13,811 bases of DNA from an uncultured Amylibacter sp. (GTDB taxonomy: Bacteria > Pseudomonadota > Alphaproteobacteria > Rhodobacterales > Rhodobacteraceae): positions 1 through 13,811 of the forward strand of contig CALLAV010000266.1 in NCBI GenBank assembly GCA_938001995.1, read 5' to 3'. Shown here in pieces: positions 1-6,187 of this stretch. Made by a program: the position numbers and the translations under genes. A model generated the notes under the pieces. The model saw only the letters and a program-made list of their open reading frames with translations. It ran no database searches and was not told the origin of the DNA. Position 1 is the stretch's first letter; the number at the start of each line of letters is the position of its first letter.

Positions 1-95
1 GTTTTGTAGCGAAAAGGAGCAGTTCTTATGTAACTCTCTAATTCAGATTGAGAGAAAGCAAACTTCATACGTACTTGTTCCAATATATGGCTCAT
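1..95 (-). CDS. Retron reverse transcriptase, N-terminal fragment (cut by window edge)
   Basis: Only the first 31 codons are in the window; the gene continues past position 1. The ATG at 95 overlaps the effector stop in an ATGA (4-nt overlap), and an AGGA sits about 9 nt upstream inside the effector gene. The visible peptide begins MSHILEQVRMKFAF and then reads SQSELESYIRTAPFRYKT. That block has the same shape as the N-terminal region of retron RTs just before the RT fingers (Ec86 RT has a comparable 'LIYTADFRYRIY' stretch). Retron RTs copy the msd part of the partner ncRNA into msDNA, primed from a 2'-OH of a guanosine in the same RNA. The catalytic YADD box would lie outside the window, so the identity rests on this short match, the overlap with a retron-type effector and the ncRNA upstream. 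Fairly confident because of context. Confidence 0.75.
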   Translation of the reverse strand, partial: MSHILEQVRMKFAFSQSELESYIRTAPFRYK

Positions 96-1063
96 TGCAT
101 TGAGTCCTGCCTCTGCCACAGCTTAAGTCGTCCCCTAAATCCAGCATTGCTCGATTTGTTGCTTTCGTAATGGTCGAGAATTTTTACCTTTATAGCGCGT
201 TTGTCGTGTCTTATTCTCGTTCCGTTCAATTTTTCTTCGGATTTGAATTTCAGATTAACGCGGTCAGCAATATCTGGAGGAATGAAGTAAAAAGTTTGAG
301 ACGACCTTTTTTCTTTTCTCAGCAATTTGAACTTCTGAAGAATATACAAGGCTGAAGTTAGCTCTCTCGCAGATACTCTCACTTTTAACCTAGATAAATA
401 GTCTGAAACTTCCTTAGAAGTTAAAATTGTAAAGAGATCAATAATCTGAAAAATTAGGAAAATCACGTGGCCGCGATTGTCTACATCAAATGAAGCAGAC
501 TCATCTGCCTTACTAGAGATTTCCCAGATTTCTTCAACAATATCGTTTACTTCGCTTTCCTCAATGTCCTCAACTCGTTGACTATCAATCTCGTAGACAA
601 GAACTGCTTCAGGTTTTTGTTGTTCGAGCGGAGAAAGTACCCCAAATTTTATAAAAGACTCACTGATGTGATGTTCGCTGTGCACGATTACCACCATCTT
701 TTTCCGTAATTTTACATTGGCATAAAACAATCCAAGTTCTGTTAACGAGCCAGCGCTTTCTAAGATCACAACTATAGTGGAAGAGATAGCTGCTATGTCG
801 TTTTCAAAATCTGAAAGGCTGGAATAACCATCCTGCCAATCCTTAAAGTTTTCTGCCAACGTAAAGCCCTGAGACTTTTCAGGCATCCTACCCGACAAAT
901 TCATAAACATGTTTCTAATCGAGTGGTTCGTGGTTTTCGTGATATCAACTTCACCGCCACAAACAAATGTAATGTGCGGAGAAAGTAAAACTCTAGAACT
1001 TTTCAGATCAATGAGATCGACGAAATTGTCCCGGGGATCAGCTTTGTTCGCAACATCATTCAT
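92..1063 (-). CDS. Retron effector, nucleoside deoxyribosyltransferase-like (St85/RcaT-type) with C-terminal winged helix
   Basis: 323 aa from ATG 1063. The N-terminal half looks like the Rossmann-like NDT/N-glycosidase fold. FVCGGEVD (33-40) is a glycine-rich strand-loop. The hallmark VVILESAGSLTELGLF (98-113) carries the conserved E-S-x-GS-x-x-ELG-x-F block with candidate catalytic Glu102 and Glu109. Residues about 205-262, including LTSKEVSDYLSRL and a basic KFKLLRKEKR wing, look like a winged helix-turn-helix. This architecture is that of the effectors of Type II-A retrons (Ec86/Eco1, St85/Sen2 RcaT, Eco9), toxins held inactive by the RT-msDNA complex and released by phage triggers. That role is inferred here. 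The order ncRNA, effector, RT with an ATGA overlap is the expected one. A longer reading from TTG 1114 would encode its N-terminus from the inverted repeat at 1101-1123, so ATG 1063 is preferred although its ribosome site is weak. The gene is AT-richer than its neighbours. Confidence 0.85.
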   Translation of the reverse strand: MNDVANKADPRDNFVDLIDLKSSRVLLSPHITFVCGGEVDITKTTNHSIRNMFMNLSGRMPEKSQGFTLAENFKDWQDGYSSLSDFENDIAAISSTIVVILESAGSLTELGLFYANVKLRKKMVVIVHSEHHISESFIKFGVLSPLEQQKPEAVLVYEIDSQRVEDIEESEVNDIVEEIWEISSKADESASFDVDNRGHVIFLIFQIIDLFTILTSKEVSDYLSRLKVRVSARELTSALYILQKFKLLRKEKRSSQTFYFIPPDIADRVNLKFKSEEKLNGTRIRHDKRAIKVKILDHYESNKSSNAGFRGRLKLWQRQDSMQ

Positions 1064-1100
1064 AGAAAAACCAAATTTAACGCCCAATACCTTTAAAGAA

Positions 1101-1171
1101 GCGATAAGAACCAAAAGTTCTTACCGGACTGAGTGCTCGCAAGGAGGATAAGAACTTTTGGTTCTTATCGC
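1101..1171. repeat. Perfect 23-bp inverted repeat, each arm itself a palindrome
   Basis: Arms 1101-1123 and 1149-1171 are exact reverse complements over 23 bp, separated by 25 nt (1124-1148). Each arm is also a hairpin. Copy 1 is at 1147-1169 with 9-bp half-sites around TTTTG. Copy 2 is at 1105-1123 with 7-bp half-sites around CAAAA. The candidate a2 strand of the retron RNA (1126-1138) lies in the loop between the copies. The repeat spans the ncRNA 3' part and the leader of the effector gene. It could be the msd stem, an operator-like site or a switch. Confidence 0.9.
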
Positions 1172-1254
1172 GCCAAAATGCGATCAATAAGTTAGGGTCT
1201 AGCTATACACTAGACCGTGCGAAAACGCACATTCGCGTAAAGAGCACCTCAACC
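1101..1254 (-). ncRNA. Retron msr-msd non-coding RNA (candidate)
   Basis: Read on the minus strand. Candidate a1 (1254-1242, GGUUGAGGUGCUC) can pair with candidate a2 (1138-1126, GAGCACUCAGUCC) to give 12 pairs with one bulged G and two wobbles. After a1 comes UUUACGCGAAU (1241-1231), which resembles the UUAGCGAGA that follows a1 in Ec86; a G here (for example 1236) could be the branching guanosine. Two adjacent msr-type stem-loops follow: 1230-1217 (GUGCG, UUUU loop, CGCAC) and 1216-1196 (GGUCUAG, 7-nt loop, CUAGACC). The msd part holds a palindrome at 1169-1147 (GATAAGAAC, 5-nt loop, GTTCTTATC). A second copy lies past a2 (1123-1101). In an alternative fold the two copies pair over 23 bp as the msd stem, and a2 would then be further downstream. 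Presence of the ncRNA is well supported by position; exact ends are not. Confidence 0.7.
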
Positions 1255-1269
1255 TTACGGCATTCAAAC

Positions 1270-1297
1270 ATCAAATCAACCAATAATTGAATTTCAA
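1270..1297 (-). promoter_or_regulatory. Possible sigma70-type promoter for the retron
   Basis: On the minus strand, TTGAAA (1297-1292) and TTTGAT (1275-1270) are spaced by 16 nt. They would start transcription near 1263, about 8 nt before candidate a1. The surrounding sequence is AT-rich. The -10 box is a poor match to consensus, so this is only a position-supported suggestion. Confidence 0.3.
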
Positions 1298-1464
1298 GTA
1301 ATTTTGCTTCTCCAAACGCAACAAACCTTAACGCCGACCTCACAACACTGTGTATGGGCGGGTTCTGTATGGGTTCTGGCTGGTTTGCTTTTCCCGCCCA
1401 ACGCCCTCTGCGCCCCAAACCTTACCCGACCGTACGGGTCTTTCGGTGCAAAATCGCAACATAA

Positions 1465-1498
1465 TTTTCGCGCAATCCAGCCACTTTTCGCGCAATCC
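1465..1498. repeat. Two direct copies of TTTTCGCGCAATCC, 20 bp apart
   Basis: Identical 14-mers occupy 1465-1478 and 1485-1498. The 20-bp period is close to two helical turns, so both copies face the same side of the DNA. They lie 62-95 bp upstream of the Hint gene ATG. This could be a tandem regulator-binding site; no regulator can be named from the sequence. Confidence 0.7.
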
Positions 1499-1559
1499 GT
1501 CACGGTTTCGCCTCTTTTTCCCTCAACATATCAACCCAGAGCAGTATGAGGGAAAAACC

Positions 1560-2168
1560 ATGACGTCCAAAGACGCGACCATTGACCAGACATCTCAGCA
1601 GACCGCCACGGCATTCGCCAAAGGCACGTTGATCGAAACCGCCAGCGGGCAGCGCCCGATTGAGAAGTTGAAAAAAGGCGATCGTGTTATGACCGCCAAT
1701 GGAATTTATCAACGGGTCGAGGCCAAAAACACTTGTAACGTCACCCCTAACATGTTGGCACAAAACGAAGATCTACGTCCTATCCGCATTGTGGCTGGTG
1801 CTTTGGGTCATGGCCTACCTAAAAACGATTTGCTGGTGTCCAAAGACCACCGCATGCTTGTGTCCTCCGAACTCGCATACCGACTGTGCGGCGAAACAGA
1901 TGTGCTTGTTCCCGCGTCACGTCTGACTCATTTCCCAGGCATTTTTGCCTGCGAAGACACGGACGGGCTCGAATATTTCCACCTGCTGTTTGAAGAACAT
2001 GAAGTCATCTTCGCCGAGGGTGCCCCGTCTGAGAGCCTCTATCCGACGCAAGAAGAACACACCGATGGTGTCATTCCAGCCGCACATATCCCCGCCGCGC
2101 AAAAGCAAAAGAAGCTAATTGCGCGACACGTGCAGAGTGGCAAAGAAGCGCTTGATGGGCTCTATTAA
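1560..2168 (+). CDS. Hint-domain protein (Rhodobacterales Hint_2-like), first Cys absent
   Basis: 202 aa. ATG 1560 is chosen because GAGGGA lies about 7 nt upstream and because the upstream in-frame sequence is low-quality coding. Residues 18-160 match the Hint (hedgehog/intein) module common in Rhodobacterales surface and RTX-like proteins: a start block AFAKGTLIET (18-27), RPIEKLKKGDRVMT (32-45), the RPIRIVAGALG block (73-83), SKDHRML (94-100) with the conserved His97, and YFHLLFEEHEVIFAEG (139-154). The usual first residue of such domains is Cys (as in CFTPGT), the nucleophile of self-splicing; here it is Ala18, so autoprocessing is doubtful. No signal peptide and no attached calcium-binding repeats are seen; the protein is essentially a lone Hint module with a short Lys-rich tail. 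It ends directly against the stop of the convergent methyltransferase gene. Its biological role is unknown. Confidence 0.8.
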   Translation: MTSKDATIDQTSQQTATAFAKGTLIETASGQRPIEKLKKGDRVMTANGIYQRVEAKNTCNVTPNMLAQNEDLRPIRIVAGALGHGLPKNDLLVSKDHRMLVSSELAYRLCGETDVLVPASRLTHFPGIFACEDTDGLEYFHLLFEEHEVIFAEGAPSESLYPTQEEHTDGVIPAAHIPAAQKQKKLIARHVQSGKEALDGLY

Positions 2169-2645
2169 TCAGGCCCGATAAAAATAGTATCGATCTGGTG
2201 CGATGTGTTCGGGGCCTTGAACGGCCTTGAACCCAACCAAAGGCTGACCTGAAACGATCATTCCGCCAGGAGCCATGACGTCGGCGATAAGAGGGCTAAA
2301 CCGTGCGGCCTCCTCGACATCTTTTTCTTTGACGCCAAAGCCGAAATCATAGTGCGAGATCACTATTTTTGCGCCCATGTCTTTCAGACGCGCAAGCCCA
2401 TCCTCGGCTTCGCCCTGCAAGAAATCCTCTTCTGGTGGTACGCAGGACGGGTGGCACTGTAACACGCGATCCATAACCCACAATCGACGGTTCGGCATGA
2501 TCTCTCGCATGTGATCATATGTCCGCCCATTCCCAAGCCCCATATCGAGCGCGTCTCCGTCCAGTTCGGCAACCAAATCTGCGGCCCAATTCAACCCATC
2601 CCGCTGCGCCGTAAAACGCCGCAACATACTGTCTAATCTGCTCAT
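2169..2645 (-). CDS. Small class I SAM-dependent methyltransferase (Methyltransf_17-like)
   Basis: 158 aa from ATG 2645, chosen because AAGGA lies 7 nt upstream and because longer in-frame readings run back through the upstream gene. Motif I is LDMGLGNGRTYDH (33-45), a glycine-rich SAM-binding loop, followed by an acidic residue after the next strand (VMDR, 57-60). The later VISHYDFG (95-102) corresponds to the motif IV region. Length and sequence style fit the short S-adenosylmethionine methyltransferase family seen in alphaproteobacteria (PF12692 type, recognised from memory). It is the last gene of the glycan operon, 13 nt after the deacetylase-like gene, and its stop touches the stop of the Hint gene. 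Whether it methylates the glycan or something else cannot be told from the sequence. The lack of a substrate-binding domain suggests a small or carrier-bound acceptor (inference). Confidence 0.75.
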   Translation of the reverse strand: MSRLDSMLRRFTAQRDGLNWAADLVAELDGDALDMGLGNGRTYDHMREIMPNRRLWVMDRVLQCHPSCVPPEEDFLQGEAEDGLARLKDMGAKIVISHYDFGFGVKEKDVEEAARFSPLIADVMAPGGMIVSGQPLVGFKAVQGPEHIAPDRYYFYRA

Positions 2646-2658
2646 TATGGTATCCTTT

Positions 2659-3408
2659 TCATGCCAGTTCTGCCGCAGTCCAAGGCCGTGTCGGCCCGTC
2701 TGCAAAGGTGTTAAGAAATTTGCGGGAAAACGCCCAAATAGCGGCGTCATGTGCCAAATGGTGCGTGAGAAATCCAAAAGGTTCGGCATTGTCCGCCTTC
2801 CCTAGACGGCGATCTTGAAGGCTGCGCACTGTGTGGTCCAAAATCGCGGTTTCGTCAGCCAACGAACGCGTATCATGCCAATCAATTGGATCTACGTGTG
2901 TGTTCACTTGCTCGATACCTTCCGCAGCCCACTTAGTTCGGCGCGGGGTAAATGTGGAAAATCCATTGAATCCAATGTCCTGTAACGTGGGCAGAAAGTG
3001 AGGATCAAACCTGTTCCACGGCGGTACGAAAACAGGATGGAATCCCGTGCCAAATGCGTCTTTTAGGGTTTGTACACCGCGCAGAATTTCAACGCGCACA
3101 TCAAGCACGGAACGCCCGCTTGGGAACTCGCATCTTTTCGCTCCCAAATCTGCATGGTTTTCGTGGGCATACCCGTGCGCAATGGGTATCAACTGGCGAT
3201 TTTGAGCCACATATGGCGCGAGGCTTTCCGTTAAGTTCGCCGGAATAACAGCGATGTGAACGGGAATATTCACGTCGATGGACAGCGCATTCAACTGATG
3301 CAGTGCATCTGTTTCTGCAACCGCATCGTCGTCACGCCACCAGAACGGCAGGGTCAAACCTGCGGCATGCCAAGCTGTGAACTCTGTGTCTAATGCGGCC
3401 CAACTCAT
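2659..3408 (-). CDS. Polysaccharide deacetylase-like protein (CE4/NodB-fold relative)
   Basis: 249 aa, without a signal peptide, so probably cytoplasmic. CE4-type motifs appear in order: WWRDDDA (23-29, motif 1 with the catalytic-base and metal aspartates), HGYAHENH (78-85, motif 2 with His78 and His82 as metal ligands), VPPWNRFD (128-135, motif 3), and a late LTHHLAHD (214-221) that could supply the motif 5 histidine. Such enzymes remove N-acetyl groups from hexosamines in glycans or glycolipids using a divalent metal. ATG 3408 overlaps the upstream glycosyltransferase stop in ATGA, so translation is likely coupled. Placement among glycosyltransferases supports deacetylation of a sugar intermediate before or during export. 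The substrate is unknown. Confidence 0.8.
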   Translation of the reverse strand: MSWAALDTEFTAWHAAGLTLPFWWRDDDAVAETDALHQLNALSIDVNIPVHIAVIPANLTESLAPYVAQNRQLIPIAHGYAHENHADLGAKRCEFPSGRSVLDVRVEILRGVQTLKDAFGTGFHPVFVPPWNRFDPHFLPTLQDIGFNGFSTFTPRRTKWAAEGIEQVNTHVDPIDWHDTRSLADETAILDHTVRSLQDRRLGKADNAEPFGFLTHHLAHDAAIWAFSRKFLNTFADGPTRPWTAAELA

Positions 3409-4547
3409 GCGCGCGCATCCAAGTGTGCATATACCAAACGCACGGTTTCTTGTGCGCCATCGAAATGCCCCTCCGCCAAAGCGGCTGGGCGCGTTTTACA
3501 AACGTCTTTCAATGCGGCAATTAGGGTTTCACCCGTCGCATCTTGTGCCTTCACAACTGCAAACCCATCCCGACCAGAGAGGCTCTCTGCACGCAGCGTT
3601 TGTTCCACTTCGCCCCCTGCGTCAAATGGCACGAAAACCGCAGGAATCCGGCTTTGCAGCACATCCATTGCAGTGTTGTAACCGCACATACAAATCGTGG
3701 CTTTCGCCCCCGTTAGCATTTCCCGAAAATCAGGACGCGTGGGCTCAATAATCACATTCTGTGACTGTTTTTCAGAACTGAGAGCAAGAATATTCGCAGC
3801 GGAGTCCGATCCACCAACCAGCAATCTGTACGTTGACGATCGATCCAGTGCTGCCGCAGCCAACGCTGCGCGAAACAGGTCCATACCCACATCGCCGCCG
3901 CCAGCCGTCACGAAAACGTCGCCCTTACCTTCGCCTTTTGGGTGTAGTTGTGCTGGGGGTGGGGCCACGAACCCTGTGTAAATCAACTTCTCTTCTAGCA
4001 TAGGAGAAACGGGCCAACTGATACCTAGAGGCGTAACACTTTCGTGCGAATGGACAAGCACGCCATCATAATAACCCGCCAGCACGGCTTCAGCTTCTAA
4101 TGCTTTTTTAGGCTTAGACGGTGGGGCAAGAATATCGCGAATACTGGAAAAAATCAGAGGCTTATGCGGCATATCTCGTGCAGCATTCAGCAAGGACAAA
4201 AATTCGCCTTTCAAGACACGGCGCCCAAAAGGATAGAGTTCCGTTATGAACACGTCTGGTACAAGGCTGTTCAAAACCTCTAGCGCAAAGGCCTTACGGC
4301 CTGACAAATAGGCCTCATCCGCCAACCCTGTTTCAGTAAGCAAAGTCGTGAAATTGACGCCGTCCGATTTCACAGGTGGCATTTGGTGCAAAGTCACACC
4401 TTCTGTGGACAGATTGGGCGCGGGCAAACCGCCTGACATCACATGCGCGTCGTGACCAGCCCTTGAAAAGGCACGTGCCAAAGTCAACGCGCGGCTAAGG
4501 TGGCCCGTCCCCAAAAGATGCGTCACGCTGATCAGAACCTTCGCCAT
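3405..4547 (-). CDS. GT-B fold glycosyltransferase (MurG/COG4671-like), second copy in cluster
   Basis: 380 aa. The N-terminal motif is LLGTGHLSRALTLARA (11-26), the acceptor-side GxGHLxR loop of MurG/GT28-like enzymes. SSIRDIL (134-140) and HSHES (166-170) follow. The C-terminal nucleotide-sugar half has FVTAGGGDVG (212-221) and a CMCGYNTAMDVL (286-297) block, then PAVFVPFDAGGEVEQTLRA (302-320), typical of donor-binding loops. The same layout occurs in the first gene of this operon (7413-8636), so the two appear to be diverged paralogues. It would transfer a sugar from an NDP donor to a lipid- or glycan-linked acceptor at the inner face of the membrane (family knowledge). ATG 4547 follows the phosphatase TAA with no gap; the 3' end overlaps the deacetylase start. 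Confidence 0.8.
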   Translation of the reverse strand: MAKVLISVTHLLGTGHLSRALTLARAFSRAGHDAHVMSGGLPAPNLSTEGVTLHQMPPVKSDGVNFTTLLTETGLADEAYLSGRKAFALEVLNSLVPDVFITELYPFGRRVLKGEFLSLLNAARDMPHKPLIFSSIRDILAPPSKPKKALEAEAVLAGYYDGVLVHSHESVTPLGISWPVSPMLEEKLIYTGFVAPPPAQLHPKGEGKGDVFVTAGGGDVGMDLFRAALAAAALDRSSTYRLLVGGSDSAANILALSSEKQSQNVIIEPTRPDFREMLTGAKATICMCGYNTAMDVLQSRIPAVFVPFDAGGEVEQTLRAESLSGRDGFAVVKAQDATGETLIAALKDVCKTRPAALAEGHFDGAQETVRLVYAHLDARA

Positions 4548-5126
4548 TTAGCGTGCCTCCAGCCGCACTGGTTCACCGATTACGGCAAGCCCGTTTTCGG
4601 TTACGTCCATCACAAACAATCGATTGCGTTTGATCCGAAACGGCGCTTCGCCGTCAAAGTCCCACCCCGTTGCCTGCGCCATTAGAACCCGCATAATCCC
4701 GATGTGGCAAACCGCAATTGTATCGTTCAAAAGCTGCGTCACCCACGGCGAAAGTCGACTCCACACATCACGCGGGCTTTCTCCATTGGGCGGGCGATAA
4801 TCCCAACCCCAATACTCCAAATCACGGAAACCAGAGTGTGGATCGGCTTTCAGATCCACACCTTTTTTACCTTCCCAATCGCCCCAATCCATTTCGATTA
4901 AGGCTGCTTCGGTTGCTGGTTCTCGATCTGAAATAAGTCGCGCCGTTTCCACAGCGCGGGACAACGGGCTGGCCACTAGATCGGCATCCGCCCAGTCGGA
5001 AGGCACCTTTAACGTTGCCAAGTCAGCGGCGGCTTGCTCTTCCAGAGCAATGTCGGTGCGGCCTTGGATTTGTCCCGCACGGTTCCAAGGCGTGTGACCA
5101 TGGCGAATGATGGCTAGGCGTGTCAT
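4548..5126 (-). CDS. Histidine phosphatase (phosphoglycerate-mutase-like) family protein
   Basis: 192 aa. The RHG signature is at 8-10 (IIRHGHTPWN) with His9 as the phosphorylated nucleophile. SPLSRAVETA (53-62) supplies the phosphate-binding Arg57. EMDWGDWEG (78-86) carries the acid/base Glu78, and CHIGIMR (140-146) carries the second catalytic His141, in place of the common SHGG form. Family members are cytoplasmic phosphatases acting on small phosphoesters such as sugar phosphates. ATG 5126 overlaps the upstream GT4 stop in ATGA, and the next gene starts immediately after its TAA. The position inside a glycosyltransferase operon suggests removal of a phosphate from a sugar-phosphate intermediate, comparable to GmhB- or CobC-like roles in other pathways; this is inference, and the true substrate cannot be read from the sequence. 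Confidence 0.85.
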   Translation of the reverse strand: MTRLAIIRHGHTPWNRAGQIQGRTDIALEEQAAADLATLKVPSDWADADLVASPLSRAVETARLISDREPATEAALIEMDWGDWEGKKGVDLKADPHSGFRDLEYWGWDYRPPNGESPRDVWSRLSPWVTQLLNDTIAVCHIGIMRVLMAQATGWDFDGEAPFRIKRNRLFVMDVTENGLAVIGEPVRLEAR

Positions 5127-6187
5127 AGGGCCCTCGCTGTGAGTGTCATTGTGTCACGTAAAGTACGAACGGCCGAACCGCGTAGATGCGCATCAAAGAC
5201 ATAGGATTGATGTGCGTCTGGATCGCGCGGTTTTGAAAGTGCAGCATCAATCGCCGCTGCAAACGCCTGTGCATCGTTCTGGAGAACAAGCGCGCTGGCT
5301 GGGCCAACAACGTCGCACACGCCAGGACGGTTTTCTGCAACAACGGCAGTGCCCTGCGCCTGTGCTTCTAGATAAACCATACCAAAAGCCTCATTCACAC
5401 CGGGCCAAACAAACACATCAGCCGCCTGCATTTTTCGTGACACGTCGTCCGATGACAATTCACCCAAAAAAGAAACGCGTGTTCCAAAAGGAGCAAAGAG
5501 CGCGTGGACCTCTTCTTCGGCTTCACCAGCGCCAACAATTTCGAGAGACCAGTCACTTGCTGTGACAAGCGCCAAAGCTGCCGCCAAATTTGCGTAGGAT
5601 TTCAGCTTATCGCCAAACCGAAACATACCAACAGACAGCAGAAGGCCTTTGCTTGTGCGTGCTTCAACCGCTGGTAAATCAGCTCGATCCAAGAACGGTT
5701 TCAAATGAACCAAAGTTTGATCAGCAGGCTTGTCACGCGCCAACGCATAGTGATCTTGCTCGGTGAAATAGTATATCACCTTCGCCGCATCGCTCGCGTT
5801 CTCAGCTTTTCTCGCGAACTCCGCCCATGGGCCTGTCAGACGCTTGGATGCGCGGCTTGCCTCAATCAGATGGTATGGGATATTTAGCGCCGCGCACACC
5901 TTTGGCCCAATCAAATCGGGCGCTTTGTAGTAGTTGTGATAAGTCACCCAAGCATCCCAGCCACCTTTGGCAATCAGGCGGTCCGCTTCACTTTCGGCTT
6001 GTGTGATCAGGTCGAATTGCGTGTCCCTGTCACCCGCCCCATCGCGACTGCGAAATTCTGATACAAGGGTCACATCGCCCAACCCAGAAAGCGCATTTAG
6101 CAAACCACGTGCGATTGTGCGGTCCCCTGACGGGGTCTGATGATTGGGTGACTTTAAGGGGGCATAAAACGCAATAGATGGTTTCAT
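5123..6187 (-). CDS. Glycosyltransferase family 4 protein
   Basis: 354 aa, GT-B fold. The N-terminus IAFYAPLKSPNHQTPSGDR (5-23) is the usual opening strand and glycine-containing loop. The C-terminal half has LLSVGMFRFGDKLKSY (183-198), then EIVGAGEAE (216-224), and the EX7E donor motif in NEAFGMVYLEAQAQG (265-279) with Glu266 and Glu274. It is a retaining transferase using an NDP-sugar at the cytoplasmic membrane face (family knowledge). Both ends overlap neighbours by 4 nt (ATG 6187 with the upstream GT4 stop; its stop with the phosphatase start), so it is translated as part of one coupled unit. Sugar and acceptor specificity are not predictable here. Confidence 0.88.
   Translation of the reverse strand: MKPSIAFYAPLKSPNHQTPSGDRTIARGLLNALSGLGDVTLVSEFRSRDGAGDRDTQFDLITQAESEADRLIAKGGWDAWVTYHNYYKAPDLIGPKVCAALNIPYHLIEASRASKRLTGPWAEFARKAENASDAAKVIYYFTEQDHYALARDKPADQTLVHLKPFLDRADLPAVEARTSKGLLLSVGMFRFGDKLKSYANLAAALALVTASDWSLEIVGAGEAEEEVHALFAPFGTRVSFLGELSSDDVSRKMQAADVFVWPGVNEAFGMVYLEAQAQGTAVVAENRPGVCDVVGPASALVLQNDAQAFAAAIDAALSKPRDPDAHQSYVFDAHLRGSAVRTLRDTMTLTARAL

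Larger units (their letters stand above)
1264..1559. other. Intergenic region between the retron and the Hint-domain gene
   Basis: Transcription diverges from this ~296-bp stretch: the retron leaves to the left and the Hint gene to the right. The left part (to about 1320) is AT-rich like the retron; the right part is GC-richer like the chromosome, so the edge of the acquired segment probably falls near 1300-1340. It contains the putative retron promoter, a GC-rich stretch with a partial repeat of GTATGGG/GGTTCT (about 1351-1378) and a 14-bp tandem direct repeat (1465-1498). No RNA gene or convincing ORF is seen. Confidence 0.6.

Noticed and set aside
1064..1114. TTG start at 1114 extending the retron effector by 17 residues
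   Set aside because: Its N-terminus would be encoded by one arm of the inverted repeat (1101-1123), and no ribosome site precedes it; ATG 1063 gives a more normal protein.
1071..1335. Near-identical 14-mers (1071-1084 and 1322-1335, 11 of 14 matching) flanking the retron RNA, as possible insertion-site repeats
   Set aside because: Too short and imperfect, and the first copy lies in the effector leader rather than at a plausible element end.
1424..1439. Short stem ACCCG/CGGGT followed by CTTTC, considered as a terminator
   Set aside because: Only 5 bp with a 6-nt loop and no T-run; not convincing.
1350..1559. Upstream in-frame extension of the Hint gene
   Set aside because: No ribosome site, and the sequence contains the regulatory-looking direct repeats; ATG 1560 has a good site.
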